From DALYJJ01 sp031969915 (GTDB lineage: Bacteria > Acidobacteriota > Terriglobia > Bryobacterales > Bryobacteraceae), in assembly GCA_031969915.1 (NCBI GenBank), contig DALYJJ010000155.1, positions 1-13,506 on the forward strand: a stretch of 13,506 bases of DNA, read 5' to 3'. Both the position numbers and the translations under genes were made by a program. The notes below the pieces were generated by a model, which was not told where the DNA came from, searched no databases, and saw only the letters and a list, made by a program, of their open reading frames with translations. Within the stretch, counting starts at the first letter, position 1. Each line of letters opens with the position of its first letter. This document shows, one piece after another, positions 6,825 through 13,506 of the stretch.

Positions 6825-9532
6825 ATCAAGCGCACGGGGCCGAGCAGGCCCGACGTACGCAGCGGGTACTTGTCGTTCGGGAGCGACTCAAAGGGCATGG
6901 ACCAGCCGGTGGGGAGTTTGGTGATGTTGGTGCGGTAGCGGCGGTCCGGGCGGGGGCGGCGGGCGTCGCCGACGAGGGCGTTGGGCCAGGAGTTGGCGAC
7001 CTCGACGGTGAGTTTGTTGGCGCCCGGGCGGAGTAAGTCGGTGACTTCGACTTCGAAGGGGGGCGTCCAGGCGGAGCCGGCCTCCTGGCCGTTCAGCGAG
7101 ACTCGGGCGAGTAACTCGACCTGGCCTAAGTCGATGTATGTTCGCGCCGACTTACTCGAAGGTTGATAGGTAAACTCCGTTTCATACTTCGCGACGCCGG
7201 AGAAGAAGCGGATCTCTTCGTCCCCGGCGGCAGACCAGGAAGAAAGCGACTGGAAGGTGGCGGTTCGGGCGCCGGCGAAGTCGACGCGCCAGGGTCCGTT
7301 TACGGGGAGGGAGGACCCGGCTGCGCCGCGGGTGTCACGGGAGGGCGGGGTTGCGCCGGAGACGAGGAAGAGAGATCCGTAGGGCGGGAGGGAGACTTCG
7401 GCCGGGCGGTCCACGGGAAGGACCTCGAGGGTTACGGGATTCCAGGAGGCGCGGGCGGGGCTGCGGAGGCGGAGGCTGGCGCGAAGGGGCTGGGCGGAGG
7501 TATTGCGCACAAAGTAGATGTCGCGGCTGCCGTCGCGGCGATGGATCCAGTCAATCGGCGCGCCGGCGGGAAACTCGAGGTCCGGGGCGATCCGTCTGGA
7601 TTGGAGCACTTCGAGAGGCGTGCGGTTGGAGACGACCCGGGGCCAGAAGCGGTCCGCGAGGCGCCGGACCTCGGAGTCTCGGATTTCGGGTCGGGAGAGT
7701 CCGGGGGCGCGAAGGGGCTTCACTTTGCCGAGGATCAGGGCGCCGGCGTCGAGGAGGCGCCCGATCCGCGCGAGGATCTCGGGCCGCATGGTTTCCTCGT
7801 CCGGGAGAACGAGTAACTCGTAGGACGGCCCGTGGGGGAGGACGATGCGCCCGTTCCTGGCTTCGAGTTTGTGAAGGAGGATATCGGCATTGACGACGTC
7901 GTAATCGTAGCCGGGACCCAGGCCGGGCGGAATCGACTTAGCGGGGACGAAGTTCGGGGCGAGGTCTCCGTAGTAATACAGGACGTCGGCCACGAAGACG
8001 CCCTGTTGCAGGAGGTAACTGACGCGGGCGAGATAGTCATGCCAGGGAGCGGAGAGGGGCCACCAGGGGAGTTCTTCGCTGATCTGGGTACCGAAGCCGT
8101 AGATGTTACCGGGGCGGCCGGCGGCGCGGGGGGTGTGGGGGAAGGTGTGATAGACGATGCGGTTGAGCCCTTCGCAGAAGGCGCGGTCGGCGTCGGGCTT
8201 GAGTTCGGCGGGGCCTTCCTGCCAGAGATAGACGCTGGTGAAGGCCTCGGCTTCGACAAACTTCTTGTTGTAAATGTGGGCGGCAGAGGCGACGCCCTTG
8301 ACGACCTGGACGGTATCCGGCGGATGGTTGGGATTGGAGTACTTGTGCCAGAACTCACCGCGGAGAACGTCGAGCGCGCCGGAGGAGCGAAGCGATTCAA
8401 AGGGGCAGTTATGGATGGGGGCGCCGGGGCCGGCGGCTTCGGCGGCAAACCGGATGCCGTGGCGGTGGCAGACCTCGGCGCCCTTCTGATAGTGAGCCTC
8501 GATGATCAGGTCGGAAAGCAGGCGGGCGTAGTCGGCCTGGAAGCGCGAGGTGGTTTGCGGGCTGCCGACGATGCGGCCGTCGAGGGCGGGAAGGAAGGGC
8601 AGGATGGAGTAACCGAAGCGAGTGGAGAACTCCTGAGCAAGGCGGGGCGTCCAGAGGTTGCCTTGAACTTCGTAGCTGTCGGTGTAGAGGTAGCGGAGCG
8701 CGGTCTTCGAGAGTGGGCCGAGTTCGGCGGTGAGCAATCGAATGAAGTGTTCGAGGTGGGCTTCGGTGGCTTCGGGATTGAAGTGGTCAATCATCGGGCC
8801 GGCGGAGTTGTCGGAGTTGGAGATGAGCGGCTGGCCGGTGTTGGTGCAGACGTAGCGGGTGATGGTCCAGCGGCCGGCCGGGGCGTTCCAGGAGGTTTGG
8901 CCGGTGAGGTCGACGACATCGCGGGGCCCGATGGCCTGAGCGCCGGCGGGGGTGGCGAGGAGGGCGACGTCGCGGTGGAAGACGGGGAGACCATCGGCGC
9001 CGCGTGCGAGGATCAGTGGGCGGCGGCGGCCGGAGGTGGGCGGATCGAGATCGGGGAACGGCAGGTCGAGCGAGTGGGCACCGGGGCCTTCGACGGTGCG
9101 CGTGGAGCGGAACAAACCCATGGTCCGATGTTCCGGACGGACCCAATCCCCTCCGGCATTCCAGCCGCTGGAGATGATGAGGCCGATGTCCATGCCGATC
9201 CGGCCGGCTTCGCGAATGGCGTGGGCGATGGCGCGTGTGGATTCGGGGCCCATGAAGGGGGGGCCGGCGGGCACGACCTTGTGCTCATCCTGGACGTAGG
9301 TGACGTCCCAGATATCGAAGCCGCCCATGCCCTTGGCGTGGGCTTCTTCGAGTTCGCGGGTGATTTCGGCGTGGTCGAAGTTGCCGTTGACCCAGCACCA
9401 GAAGGCGCGTGGGCGGGCTTCGAGGGGAGGGCGGAGGAAGCCGGAGAGGAGCGGATCGGTGGTGGCCTCGGGTTGGGCGACGACTCCGGCGGCGGAGGCG
9501 GCGGCGGTGAAGAGGAAGTGGCGGCGTTGCAT
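6815..9532 (-). CDS. Tat-exported glycoside hydrolase, GH106 alpha-L-rhamnosidase-like
   Basis: 905 residues. The N-terminus MQRRHFLFTAAASAAG carries a twin-arginine motif (RRxFL), suggesting folded export. The first domain has the GH106 opening: PPLEARPRAFWCWVNGN, then GMGGFDIWDV (to about residue 76). The catalytic (beta/alpha)8 region includes TDSYEVQGNLWTP (about 283-295), FAAEAAGPG (E364), GEFW (E392), KGVASAAHIYNKKFVEAEAF (E427/E429) and the NRIVYHTFPHTP segment (about 456-467). The acidic residues are candidates for the catalytic pair, which I cannot assign. The last 160 residues (from about 744) form a GH2-like jelly-roll: VSLNGQEAG, then LRPGANKLTVEVANSW. The family removes alpha-L-rhamnose from plant or microbial polysaccharides and glycosides. 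Substrate specificity is inferred from family only. The upstream Shine-Dalgarno (AAAAGGA) is distant. Confidence 0.88.
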   Translation of the reverse strand: MQRRHFLFTAAASAAGVVAQPEATTDPLLSGFLRPPLEARPRAFWCWVNGNFDHAEITRELEEAHAKGMGGFDIWDVTYVQDEHKVVPAGPPFMGPESTRAIAHAIREAGRIGMDIGLIISSGWNAGGDWVRPEHRTMGLFRSTRTVEGPGAHSLDLPFPDLDPPTSGRRRPLILARGADGLPVFHRDVALLATPAGAQAIGPRDVVDLTGQTSWNAPAGRWTITRYVCTNTGQPLISNSDNSAGPMIDHFNPEATEAHLEHFIRLLTAELGPLSKTALRYLYTDSYEVQGNLWTPRLAQEFSTRFGYSILPFLPALDGRIVGSPQTTSRFQADYARLLSDLIIEAHYQKGAEVCHRHGIRFAAEAAGPGAPIHNCPFESLRSSGALDVLRGEFWHKYSNPNHPPDTVQVVKGVASAAHIYNKKFVEAEAFTSVYLWQEGPAELKPDADRAFCEGLNRIVYHTFPHTPRAAGRPGNIYGFGTQISEELPWWPLSAPWHDYLARVSYLLQQGVFVADVLYYYGDLAPNFVPAKSIPPGLGPGYDYDVVNADILLHKLEARNGRIVLPHGPSYELLVLPDEETMRPEILARIGRLLDAGALILGKVKPLRAPGLSRPEIRDSEVRRLADRFWPRVVSNRTPLEVLQSRRIAPDLEFPAGAPIDWIHRRDGSRDIYFVRNTSAQPLRASLRLRSPARASWNPVTLEVLPVDRPAEVSLPPYGSLFLVSGATPPSRDTRGAAGSSLPVNGPWRVDFAGARTATFQSLSSWSAAGDEEIRFFSGVAKYETEFTYQPSSKSARTYIDLGQVELLARVSLNGQEAGSAWTPPFEVEVTDLLRPGANKLTVEVANSWPNALVGDARRPRPDRRYRTNITKLPTGWSMPFESLPNDKYPLRTSGLLGPVRLIQR

Positions 9533-9600
9533 ATATCGGAGAAGGCGGTCCTTTTCACCATACTCCAGCGATCAGGCGGTAGCGGATGCGACGCGGGAAG

Positions 9601-9618
9601 GTCTCTGGGCGTAGAGAC
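9601..9618 (+). other. Short hairpin, 6-bp stem
   Basis: GTCTCT pairs perfectly with AGAGAC around a 6-nt loop (GGGCGT). No U-run follows, so it does not look like an intrinsic terminator. It is the first of the inverted repeats in the cytochrome leader. Confidence 0.4.
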
Positions 9619-9642
9619 GCAGTTTCTGTGGAATTTCGCACT

Positions 9643-9684
9643 GTGGGTGTCGTGGAAACCCGCAACTGGGCCGGTGGCACCCAC
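9643..9684 (+). other. Long imperfect hairpin in the cytochrome leader
   Basis: GTGGGTGTC (9643-9651) pairs with GGCACCCAC (9676-9684) over 9 bp with one G-U pair. Inside it, GG (9654-9655) pairs with CC (9671-9672), an AAA bulge follows, and CCC (9659-9661) pairs with GGG (9668-9670) over the loop GCAACT. The stacked, bulged shape resembles a structured RNA element rather than a simple terminator, and no T-run follows. A role as an RNA switch or protein-binding leader is inference. Confidence 0.45.
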
Positions 9685-9748
9685 GCAAACGCTGTCTTCC
9701 AGATTGGCCAGCAACGTGTAAGGGTGCCCGGGCAGATTCGCCGGTAAC

Positions 9749-9754
9749 AGGAGG
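9749..9754 (+). promoter_or_regulatory. Strong Shine-Dalgarno of the cytochrome gene
   Basis: A perfect AGGAGG stands 5 nt before the ATG at 9760 and fixes that start. The spacer CCTCC is itself complementary to the Shine-Dalgarno core, so two transcripts, or an alternative fold of one, could mask it. Confidence 0.75.
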
Positions 9755-9759
9755 CCTCC

Positions 9760-10212
9760 ATGAAAGAGGCTGTGCACCTGGTTCGGCTCGCGGCACTATT
9801 GGTGGCCGCAGTCGCGGTATTTGCGTTGGTCCGGGAGGCCATGGTGCCTGCCGGGTTTGGCCGGTACGGGCACTACCGTGCCGGCGCGCTGGCGGACGCC
9901 CAGGCGCATCCGATTGTCTATGCGGGGCGGGCGGCGTGCGGAGACTGTCACGGGGACGCTCTACAGGCGTTACGCGGATCGCGCCACGGGAAGATCGGGT
10001 GCGAGGCATGCCACGGTCCGCTGGCGGGCCACGCGGCGGCGCCGGAGCGGGTGACGGTGAAGCTGCCTGGAGTGGTGGCCCTCTGCACGGGCTGTCACGA
10101 GAAGATCGCCGCGCGGCCGAAGACGATCCCGCAGGTGGTGTCGCGAGAGCACTCGGGCGGGGAGTCGTGCAAGAGCTGCCACCAGCCCCACAATCCAAAG
10201 GTGGGAGGGTAG
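9760..10212 (+). CDS. Membrane-anchored tetraheme cytochrome c (cytochrome c3/c7-like)
   Basis: 150 residues with an N-terminal membrane anchor (about 7-24, LVRLAALLVAAVAVFALV) and a periplasmic domain. Four CxxCH haem-binding sites are visible: CGDCH (60-64), CEACH (81-85), CTGCH (109-113) and CKSCH (137-141). Six further histidines in the domain (H38, H50, H76, H91, H131, H144) are enough to supply distal ligands for bis-His c-type haems. The protein passes electrons between the membrane module and periplasmic partners. It heads a tight operon, with the ferredoxin starting 6 nt after its stop. It differs from the triheme DsrJ in haem count and lacks the DsrJ motifs I recall. No Met-ligand pattern is apparent. 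Confidence 0.9.
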   Translation: MKEAVHLVRLAALLVAAVAVFALVREAMVPAGFGRYGHYRAGALADAQAHPIVYAGRAACGDCHGDALQALRGSRHGKIGCEACHGPLAGHAAAPERVTVKLPGVVALCTGCHEKIAARPKTIPQVVSREHSGGESCKSCHQPHNPKVGG

Positions 10213-10218
10213 GGCGCG

Positions 10219-10968
10219 ATGGAGAACCGACGGGAGTTTCTGGGACACATCAAGAAGCTGCTGCTGGTTTCGCCGGCGGCGGGGATGTTTCTGGATCACA
10301 TTTTCGCGGACGGACCGGCGCCGGAATCGAAGTACGACATGGCCGCGCATTACTGGGCGATGAGCATCGACATCGACCAGTGCATCGGGTGCGGGAACTG
10401 CGTGGCGGCGTGCGCGAAGGAGAACGGCGTACCGGAGGGGTACTTCCGGACGTGGGTGGAGCGGTACTCGGTGGACGAATGGCCGGAGGAGCATCCGCGG
10501 GTGGAGTCACCCGACGGGGGCAAACAAGGATACGGCGAAGCGGCGAAGCCGGGGGCGAAGAACTTCTTTGTGCCGAAGCTGTGCAATCACTGCGAGAAAT
10601 CGCCGTGCGTGCAGGTATGCCCGGTGGGCGCGACGTTCGAATCTCCGGACGGCGTGGTGCTGGTAGACAAGAGTTACTGCCTGGGGTGCCGGTACTGCGT
10701 GCAGGCCTGTCCCTATGGGTGCCGCTATATTCTGCCCGGTGAGCACGTGGTGGACAAATGCACGTTTTGTTACCACCGGATCACGCGGGGTCTGACGACG
10801 GCGTGCGCCGAGACGTGCCCGACGGGGGCGCGGACGCTGGCGGACCTGAAGGACCCGAAGGATCCGATCCACGAGTTCCTGCGGACGAACAGCGTACAGG
10901 TGCTGAAGCCGCACATGGCGACGCGGTCAAAGCTCTACTACCGGGGGCTGGATCACTCAGTGCGCTGA
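10219..10968 (+). CDS. Tat-type 4Fe-4S ferredoxin subunit (NrfC/DsrO/PsrB-like)
   Basis: 249 residues. The N-terminus MENRREFLGH contains a twin-arginine motif (RREFL) followed by a hydrophobic stretch (LLLVSPAAGMF), implying export of the folded iron-sulfur protein. Sixteen cysteines fall in the four sets typical of this family: 55/58/61/65 (CIGCGNCVAAC), 122/125/130/134 (CNHCEKSPCVQVC), 154/157/160/164 (CLGCRYCVQAC) and 181/184/196/200 (CTFC with TACAETC). They predict four [4Fe-4S] clusters. An extra C168 lies in PYGCRY. The subunit should shuttle electrons between the NrfD-type quinone protein and the cytochrome or an unseen catalytic subunit. A GGGAGGG run precedes the ATG, and nrfD begins 9 nt after the stop. 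Confidence 0.92.
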   Translation: MENRREFLGHIKKLLLVSPAAGMFLDHIFADGPAPESKYDMAAHYWAMSIDIDQCIGCGNCVAACAKENGVPEGYFRTWVERYSVDEWPEEHPRVESPDGGKQGYGEAAKPGAKNFFVPKLCNHCEKSPCVQVCPVGATFESPDGVVLVDKSYCLGCRYCVQACPYGCRYILPGEHVVDKCTFCYHRITRGLTTACAETCPTGARTLADLKDPKDPIHEFLRTNSVQVLKPHMATRSKLYYRGLDHSVR

Positions 10969-10977
10969 GGAGGCGAC

Positions 10978-12183
10978 GTGCAGGCAGACGGGTTTCTGTA
11001 TCCGAACGAAGTGGAGTTGCAATGGAGCGTGCTCATCGTCCTCTATCCCTACATCACCGGCCTGGTGGCGGGGGCCTTCATTTTAGCCTCGCTCGAGCGT
11101 GTGTTTCGCGTGCAGGCGGTGAAGCCGACCTACCGACTGGCTCTGCTCACGGCGTTGGCGTTCCTCATCGTCGCGCCGCTCCCTTTGCAGTTGCACCTGG
11201 GGCATCCGGAGCGTTCGCTCGCGATGTATCTGACGCCGCATCGGTCTTCGGCGATGGCGATGTTCGGGTTCGTGTATCTGTGGTACCTGCTGATTGTGCT
11301 GGTGGTTGAGATCTGGCTGGAGTACCGGCGGGACATCGTGGAAACGGCGGCCGCGTCGACGGGACTGAAGCGGTGGGCATATTCGGCGATGAGTTTGTGG
11401 TCGAGCAATGTGAGTCCGCGGTCGCTGGCGATCGACGACCGGGTGGGGTACGCGGTGACGGTGATCGGGATTCCGTCGGCCTTCCTGCTGCACGGGTATG
11501 TGGGGTTCATCTTCGGATCGGTAAAAGCGAACCCGTGGTGGTCGACGCCGCTGATGCCGATCGTGTTTCTGTTTTCGGCGATGGTGTCGGGCATAGCCTT
11601 GGTTCTGCTGATGTACATGGCGGCGATGAAGGCGCGGCGGGAGCCGCTGGACATGGGGTGCATCGACACCATCGCGCGGTACCTGTTTTACATTTTCGTG
11701 ATCGACTTTGCGCTGGAGATGCTGGACCTGATTCACCGGATCTACGAAGCGGATGAATCGTTCCGGAGCCTGGACTTCATGGTGCAGACGCATCTGTTCG
11801 TCCCGCACATCGTCGTGCAGATCGGGCTGGGGACGGTGGTTCCGCTGGCGATGCTGGCGGCGACGCAGTTGTTCCGCATGGGCGAGAGGCGGCGGACGGC
11901 GCTGTACGCCGGGGCGAGCGCGCTGACGCTCGTCGGGATTTTCGCGATGCGGTGGAACGTGGTGATCGGGGGGCAGTTGTTCTCCAAGAGCTTCCTTGGC
12001 TACACGACATACAAGATGGACTTCGCGACGCGCGAAGGCTTGTTACCGGCGATCATACTGATGATCTTGCCGTTCCTCATACTTTGGGGGCTGATGAAGA
12101 TCTTGCCCCCGTGGATGCCGCCGGAAGGTAAGTCAGGAGGCCACCATGGAGGACTCCCGGAGCGAGTTACTGCTGCAGGTTAG
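10978..12183 (+). CDS. nrfD: NrfD/PsrC-family quinone-interacting membrane subunit
   Basis: 401 residues from the GTG at 10978, set by GAGGAGG (10967-10973) 4 nt upstream. About nine hydrophobic membrane segments are visible (roughly 17-40, 52-73, 92-115, 156-181, 190-217, 231-255, 274-299, 304-325, 354-377). The loop after segment 2 carries HLGHPER (73-79), close to the L-x-LGRPER signature of this family. NrfD/PsrC/HybB/DsrP proteins bind (mena)quinone in the membrane without haem and work with a four-cluster ferredoxin, exactly the neighbour here. Length fits the longer DsrP/HybB-like members. The C-terminal tail (PPEGKSGGHHGG...) overlaps the next gene by 38 bp in another frame. Confidence 0.9.
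   Translation: MQADGFLYPNEVELQWSVLIVLYPYITGLVAGAFILASLERVFRVQAVKPTYRLALLTALAFLIVAPLPLQLHLGHPERSLAMYLTPHRSSAMAMFGFVYLWYLLIVLVVEIWLEYRRDIVETAAASTGLKRWAYSAMSLWSSNVSPRSLAIDDRVGYAVTVIGIPSAFLLHGYVGFIFGSVKANPWWSTPLMPIVFLFSAMVSGIALVLLMYMAAMKARREPLDMGCIDTIARYLFYIFVIDFALEMLDLIHRIYEADESFRSLDFMVQTHLFVPHIVVQIGLGTVVPLAMLAATQLFRMGERRRTALYAGASALTLVGIFAMRWNVVIGGQLFSKSFLGYTTYKMDFATREGLLPAIILMILPFLILWGLMKILPPWMPPEGKSGGHHGGLPERVTAAG
12135..12140 (+). promoter_or_regulatory. Shine-Dalgarno inside the nrfD-like gene
   Basis: A perfect AGGAGG lies within the last codons of the NrfD-like gene, 5 nt before the ATG at 12146. It supports that start for the downstream membrane protein and hence the 38-bp gene overlap. 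Confidence 0.75.
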
Positions 12184-13506
12184 AGAGCTGCGGCGGGATC
12201 TGGAACGGTTTCAACGGCGGCTTGGGGAGATTGAAGCCGCCGCGACTCGGGATGACGGGGACGAGGGCGGCTACGAGCCGGAGGTGGTAGCTGCTCCCGG
12301 AGGCGGGAGCGCGGCGCTGGCGCCCCAGACCGCGGCATTGGCGCCATTATTCGGGTGGGCGTTTCTGGGGCTCTCCGGCGCGTATCTACTTCGCGCGGCC
12401 ACGGAAGCAGGCACCGTGCCGATGCTGGCCGGCGTGGCGGCGGGAGTGATCTACTCGGGCTGGTGGCTGCTTCTGGCCGCCCGCGTGGCGGCTTCGAAAC
12501 CGGTGGCCACGACGGTGTACGCGGTGACGGGCGTGCTGGTGCTGGCGCCTCTGCTGTGGGAGGCGACGATCCGGTTCCAGGTGTTCAGCGCGACGGCGGC
12601 CTCGGTGGTGCTGGTTGCCTTCGCGGCGTTCGGCCTGGCGGTGGGCTGGCGGCACAACCTGACGGGGATCGCCTGCGTGGCGACGCTGACCGGGCTATTC
12701 ACTCCGATGGCGCTGTTCCGGGAGACGCACGACGGCGCGGCCTGGGCGATGAGCGTGCTGGCGATCGCGGCGGCGGTGGAGTTTTCGGCCTGCCGGGACC
12801 ATTGGCTGGGGCTGCGATGGATCGCCGCGGGGGTGGCGGATGTCACGGTGCTTCTGTTGACCGTGCTGGTGACGCTCCGGGCGGATCAGACGTACGCCGC
12901 GCCGCCATTCGTGTTGGGGGCTCAGATCGCGCTGCTGCTGATCTACCTGGCGAGCACGGTGGACCGCACGGTGATTCGCAAGCTGCCCATCACGTGGTTT
13001 GAGGTTGTCCAGGCGGGAGCGGCGTTTCTGGTCGGCGTGGGCGGGGCGCTGCGGCTGGCGGACACGACGGTGATCGGCTGGATGCCGGTGGGCATTTTCT
13101 GCCTGGCGGCGGCCGCGGCCTGCTATGCGATCTCCTTTGCGTTGCTGGAGCGGCCATCTCTGCCGAGCCGGAACTTCTACGCCTATTCGACGTACGCGCT
13201 GCTGCTGACGATGGCCGGTTGCAGGGTGCTGGCGGCAGGGGAGCGGGTAGCCCTGGCGTGGGCTTTGCTCGCGCTGTGCCTGATGACGGTGGCCCTGATG
13301 ACCGGGCGGCGGACGCTCAAGCTACATGCCTCGGCGATGCTGGCGTTGGCGGCAGGGGCGGCGGGCGTAGCACAGACGGCGTGGGGGGGCGTACTGGGGA
13401 CGCCCGGCGCAACGCCGGGGCTGAGTTACTTCGCGGTGCTCGGTTCGGCGCTGACGGTCTATGCGGCGATCCTGTTCTTCGGCCGGCGCGGGGACTCGGC
13501 GGCGAC
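12146..13506 (+). CDS. DUF2339-like polytopic membrane protein with N-terminal coiled coil, cut by right edge
   Basis: The frame from the ATG at 12146 stays open to the window end: 453 complete codons, C-terminus missing. Residues 5-32 (ELLLQVRELRRDLERFQRRL) form a heptad-like coiled coil, followed by an acidic, Gly/Ala-rich linker (about 33-65). After that come about a dozen or more hydrophobic segments from residue 66 to the edge, rich in Ala, Leu and Val. A cytoplasmic coiled coil followed by many membrane helices is the layout of DUF2339 predicted membrane proteins, whose function is not established. It is co-translated with the redox operon through a 38-bp overlap with the NrfD-like gene, which suggests but does not prove a shared role. 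Family call is tentative; that it is a real gene is supported by the Shine-Dalgarno and the membrane pattern. Confidence 0.78.
   Translation, partial: MEDSRSELLLQVRELRRDLERFQRRLGEIEAAATRDDGDEGGYEPEVVAAPGGGSAALAPQTAALAPLFGWAFLGLSGAYLLRAATEAGTVPMLAGVAAGVIYSGWWLLLAARVAASKPVATTVYAVTGVLVLAPLLWEATIRFQVFSATAASVVLVAFAAFGLAVGWRHNLTGIACVATLTGLFTPMALFRETHDGAAWAMSVLAIAAAVEFSACRDHWLGLRWIAAGVADVTVLLLTVLVTLRADQTYAAPPFVLGAQIALLLIYLASTVDRTVIRKLPITWFEVVQAGAAFLVGVGGALRLADTTVIGWMPVGIFCLAAAAACYAISFALLERPSLPSRNFYAYSTYALLLTMAGCRVLAAGERVALAWALLALCLMTVALMTGRRTLKLHASAMLALAAGAAGVAQTAWGGVLGTPGATPGLSYFAVLGSALTVYAAILFFGRRGDSAA

Larger units (their letters stand above)
9533..9759 (+). promoter_or_regulatory. Structured 5' leader/intergenic region of the cytochrome operon
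   Basis: This 227-bp region lies between the divergent GH106 and cytochrome genes and must hold both promoters; I see no clear -35/-10 pair. It holds several inverted repeats within about 160 bp of the cytochrome start: a 6-bp stem (9601-9606 with 9613-9618), a longer hairpin at 9643-9684, the 10-bp palindrome TGCCCGGGCA (9725-9734), and the self-complementary GGAGGCCTCC (9750-9759). No match to a riboswitch class I know was found; cobalamin, cyclic-di-GMP-I, TPP and fluoride were considered. No convincing small ORF is present. Confidence 0.45.

Noticed and set aside
7832..9721. 629-codon plus-strand ORF
   Set aside because: Antisense shadow of the GH106 gene; low-complexity Gly/Val/Glu composition and no domain.
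9643..9740. Cobalamin or cyclic-di-GMP riboswitch upstream of the cytochrome operon
   Set aside because: Only short fragments (CCCGCAACTG; ACGCAAA) recall these consensus sequences, and the order and spacing of the remaining conserved boxes do not fit.
9760..12183. Naming the operon dsrJOP
   Set aside because: Subunit order and sizes fit, but the cytochrome has four CxxCH sites and lacks the DsrJ motifs I recall, and DsrMK is absent from the window.
12355..13002. 215-codon plus-strand ORF
   Set aside because: Out-of-frame shadow of the DUF2339-like gene, Gly/Arg-rich without membrane pattern.

Overview
The window is GC-rich, gene-dense bacterial DNA. Exported beta-propeller proteins, a GH106-type glycoside hydrolase and a cytochrome/ferredoxin/NrfD module occur together here. 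This fits a soil Acidobacteriota of the Bryobacterales/Solibacter type. That placement is inference from gene content and composition; no rRNA or other marker gene is present.

Layout. (1) 1-3974, minus strand: a secreted 1030-residue protein with 11 Asp-box repeats (VPS10/sortilin-like propeller), coupled by an ATGA overlap to an exported amidohydrolase that runs off the left edge. (2) 3975-4099: a short divergent intergenic region with a 7-bp dyad. (3) 4100-6824, plus strand: a secreted PD40/TolB-like propeller protein, a compact hicB-hicA toxin-antitoxin pair joined by a GTGA overlap, and a secreted PQQ-like (BamB-type) propeller protein. (4) 6815-9532, minus strand: a large Tat-type GH106 alpha-L-rhamnosidase-like enzyme whose 3' end overlaps the PQQ gene by 10 bp. 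(5) 9533-9759: the longest gene-free stretch, a leader rich in inverted repeats that ends in a perfect AGGAGG. (6) 9760-13506, plus strand: a tight operon of a membrane-anchored tetraheme cytochrome c, a Tat-type ferredoxin with 16 cluster cysteines, an NrfD/PsrC-type quinone membrane protein, and a DUF2339-like polytopic membrane protein cut by the right edge.

How the parts may work together. The left two thirds encode exported proteins that probably act on sugars, peptides or other breakdown products outside the cytoplasm, with a toxin-antitoxin cassette lodged among them. The right third encodes a membrane quinone/cytochrome redox module. It has the architecture of the electron-transfer arm of a complex iron-sulfur molybdoenzyme or Dsr/Qrc-like complex, but no catalytic subunit is visible. 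Its substrate and partner cannot be read from this window and it is the most interesting item here.

The plus strand is richer in G than C in the two stretches I counted, one in a gene of each orientation. This pushes plus-strand genes to G-ending codons and minus-strand genes to C-ending codons, and creates many long spurious antisense reading frames. No tRNA, rRNA, CRISPR array, insertion sequence or integrase was found.
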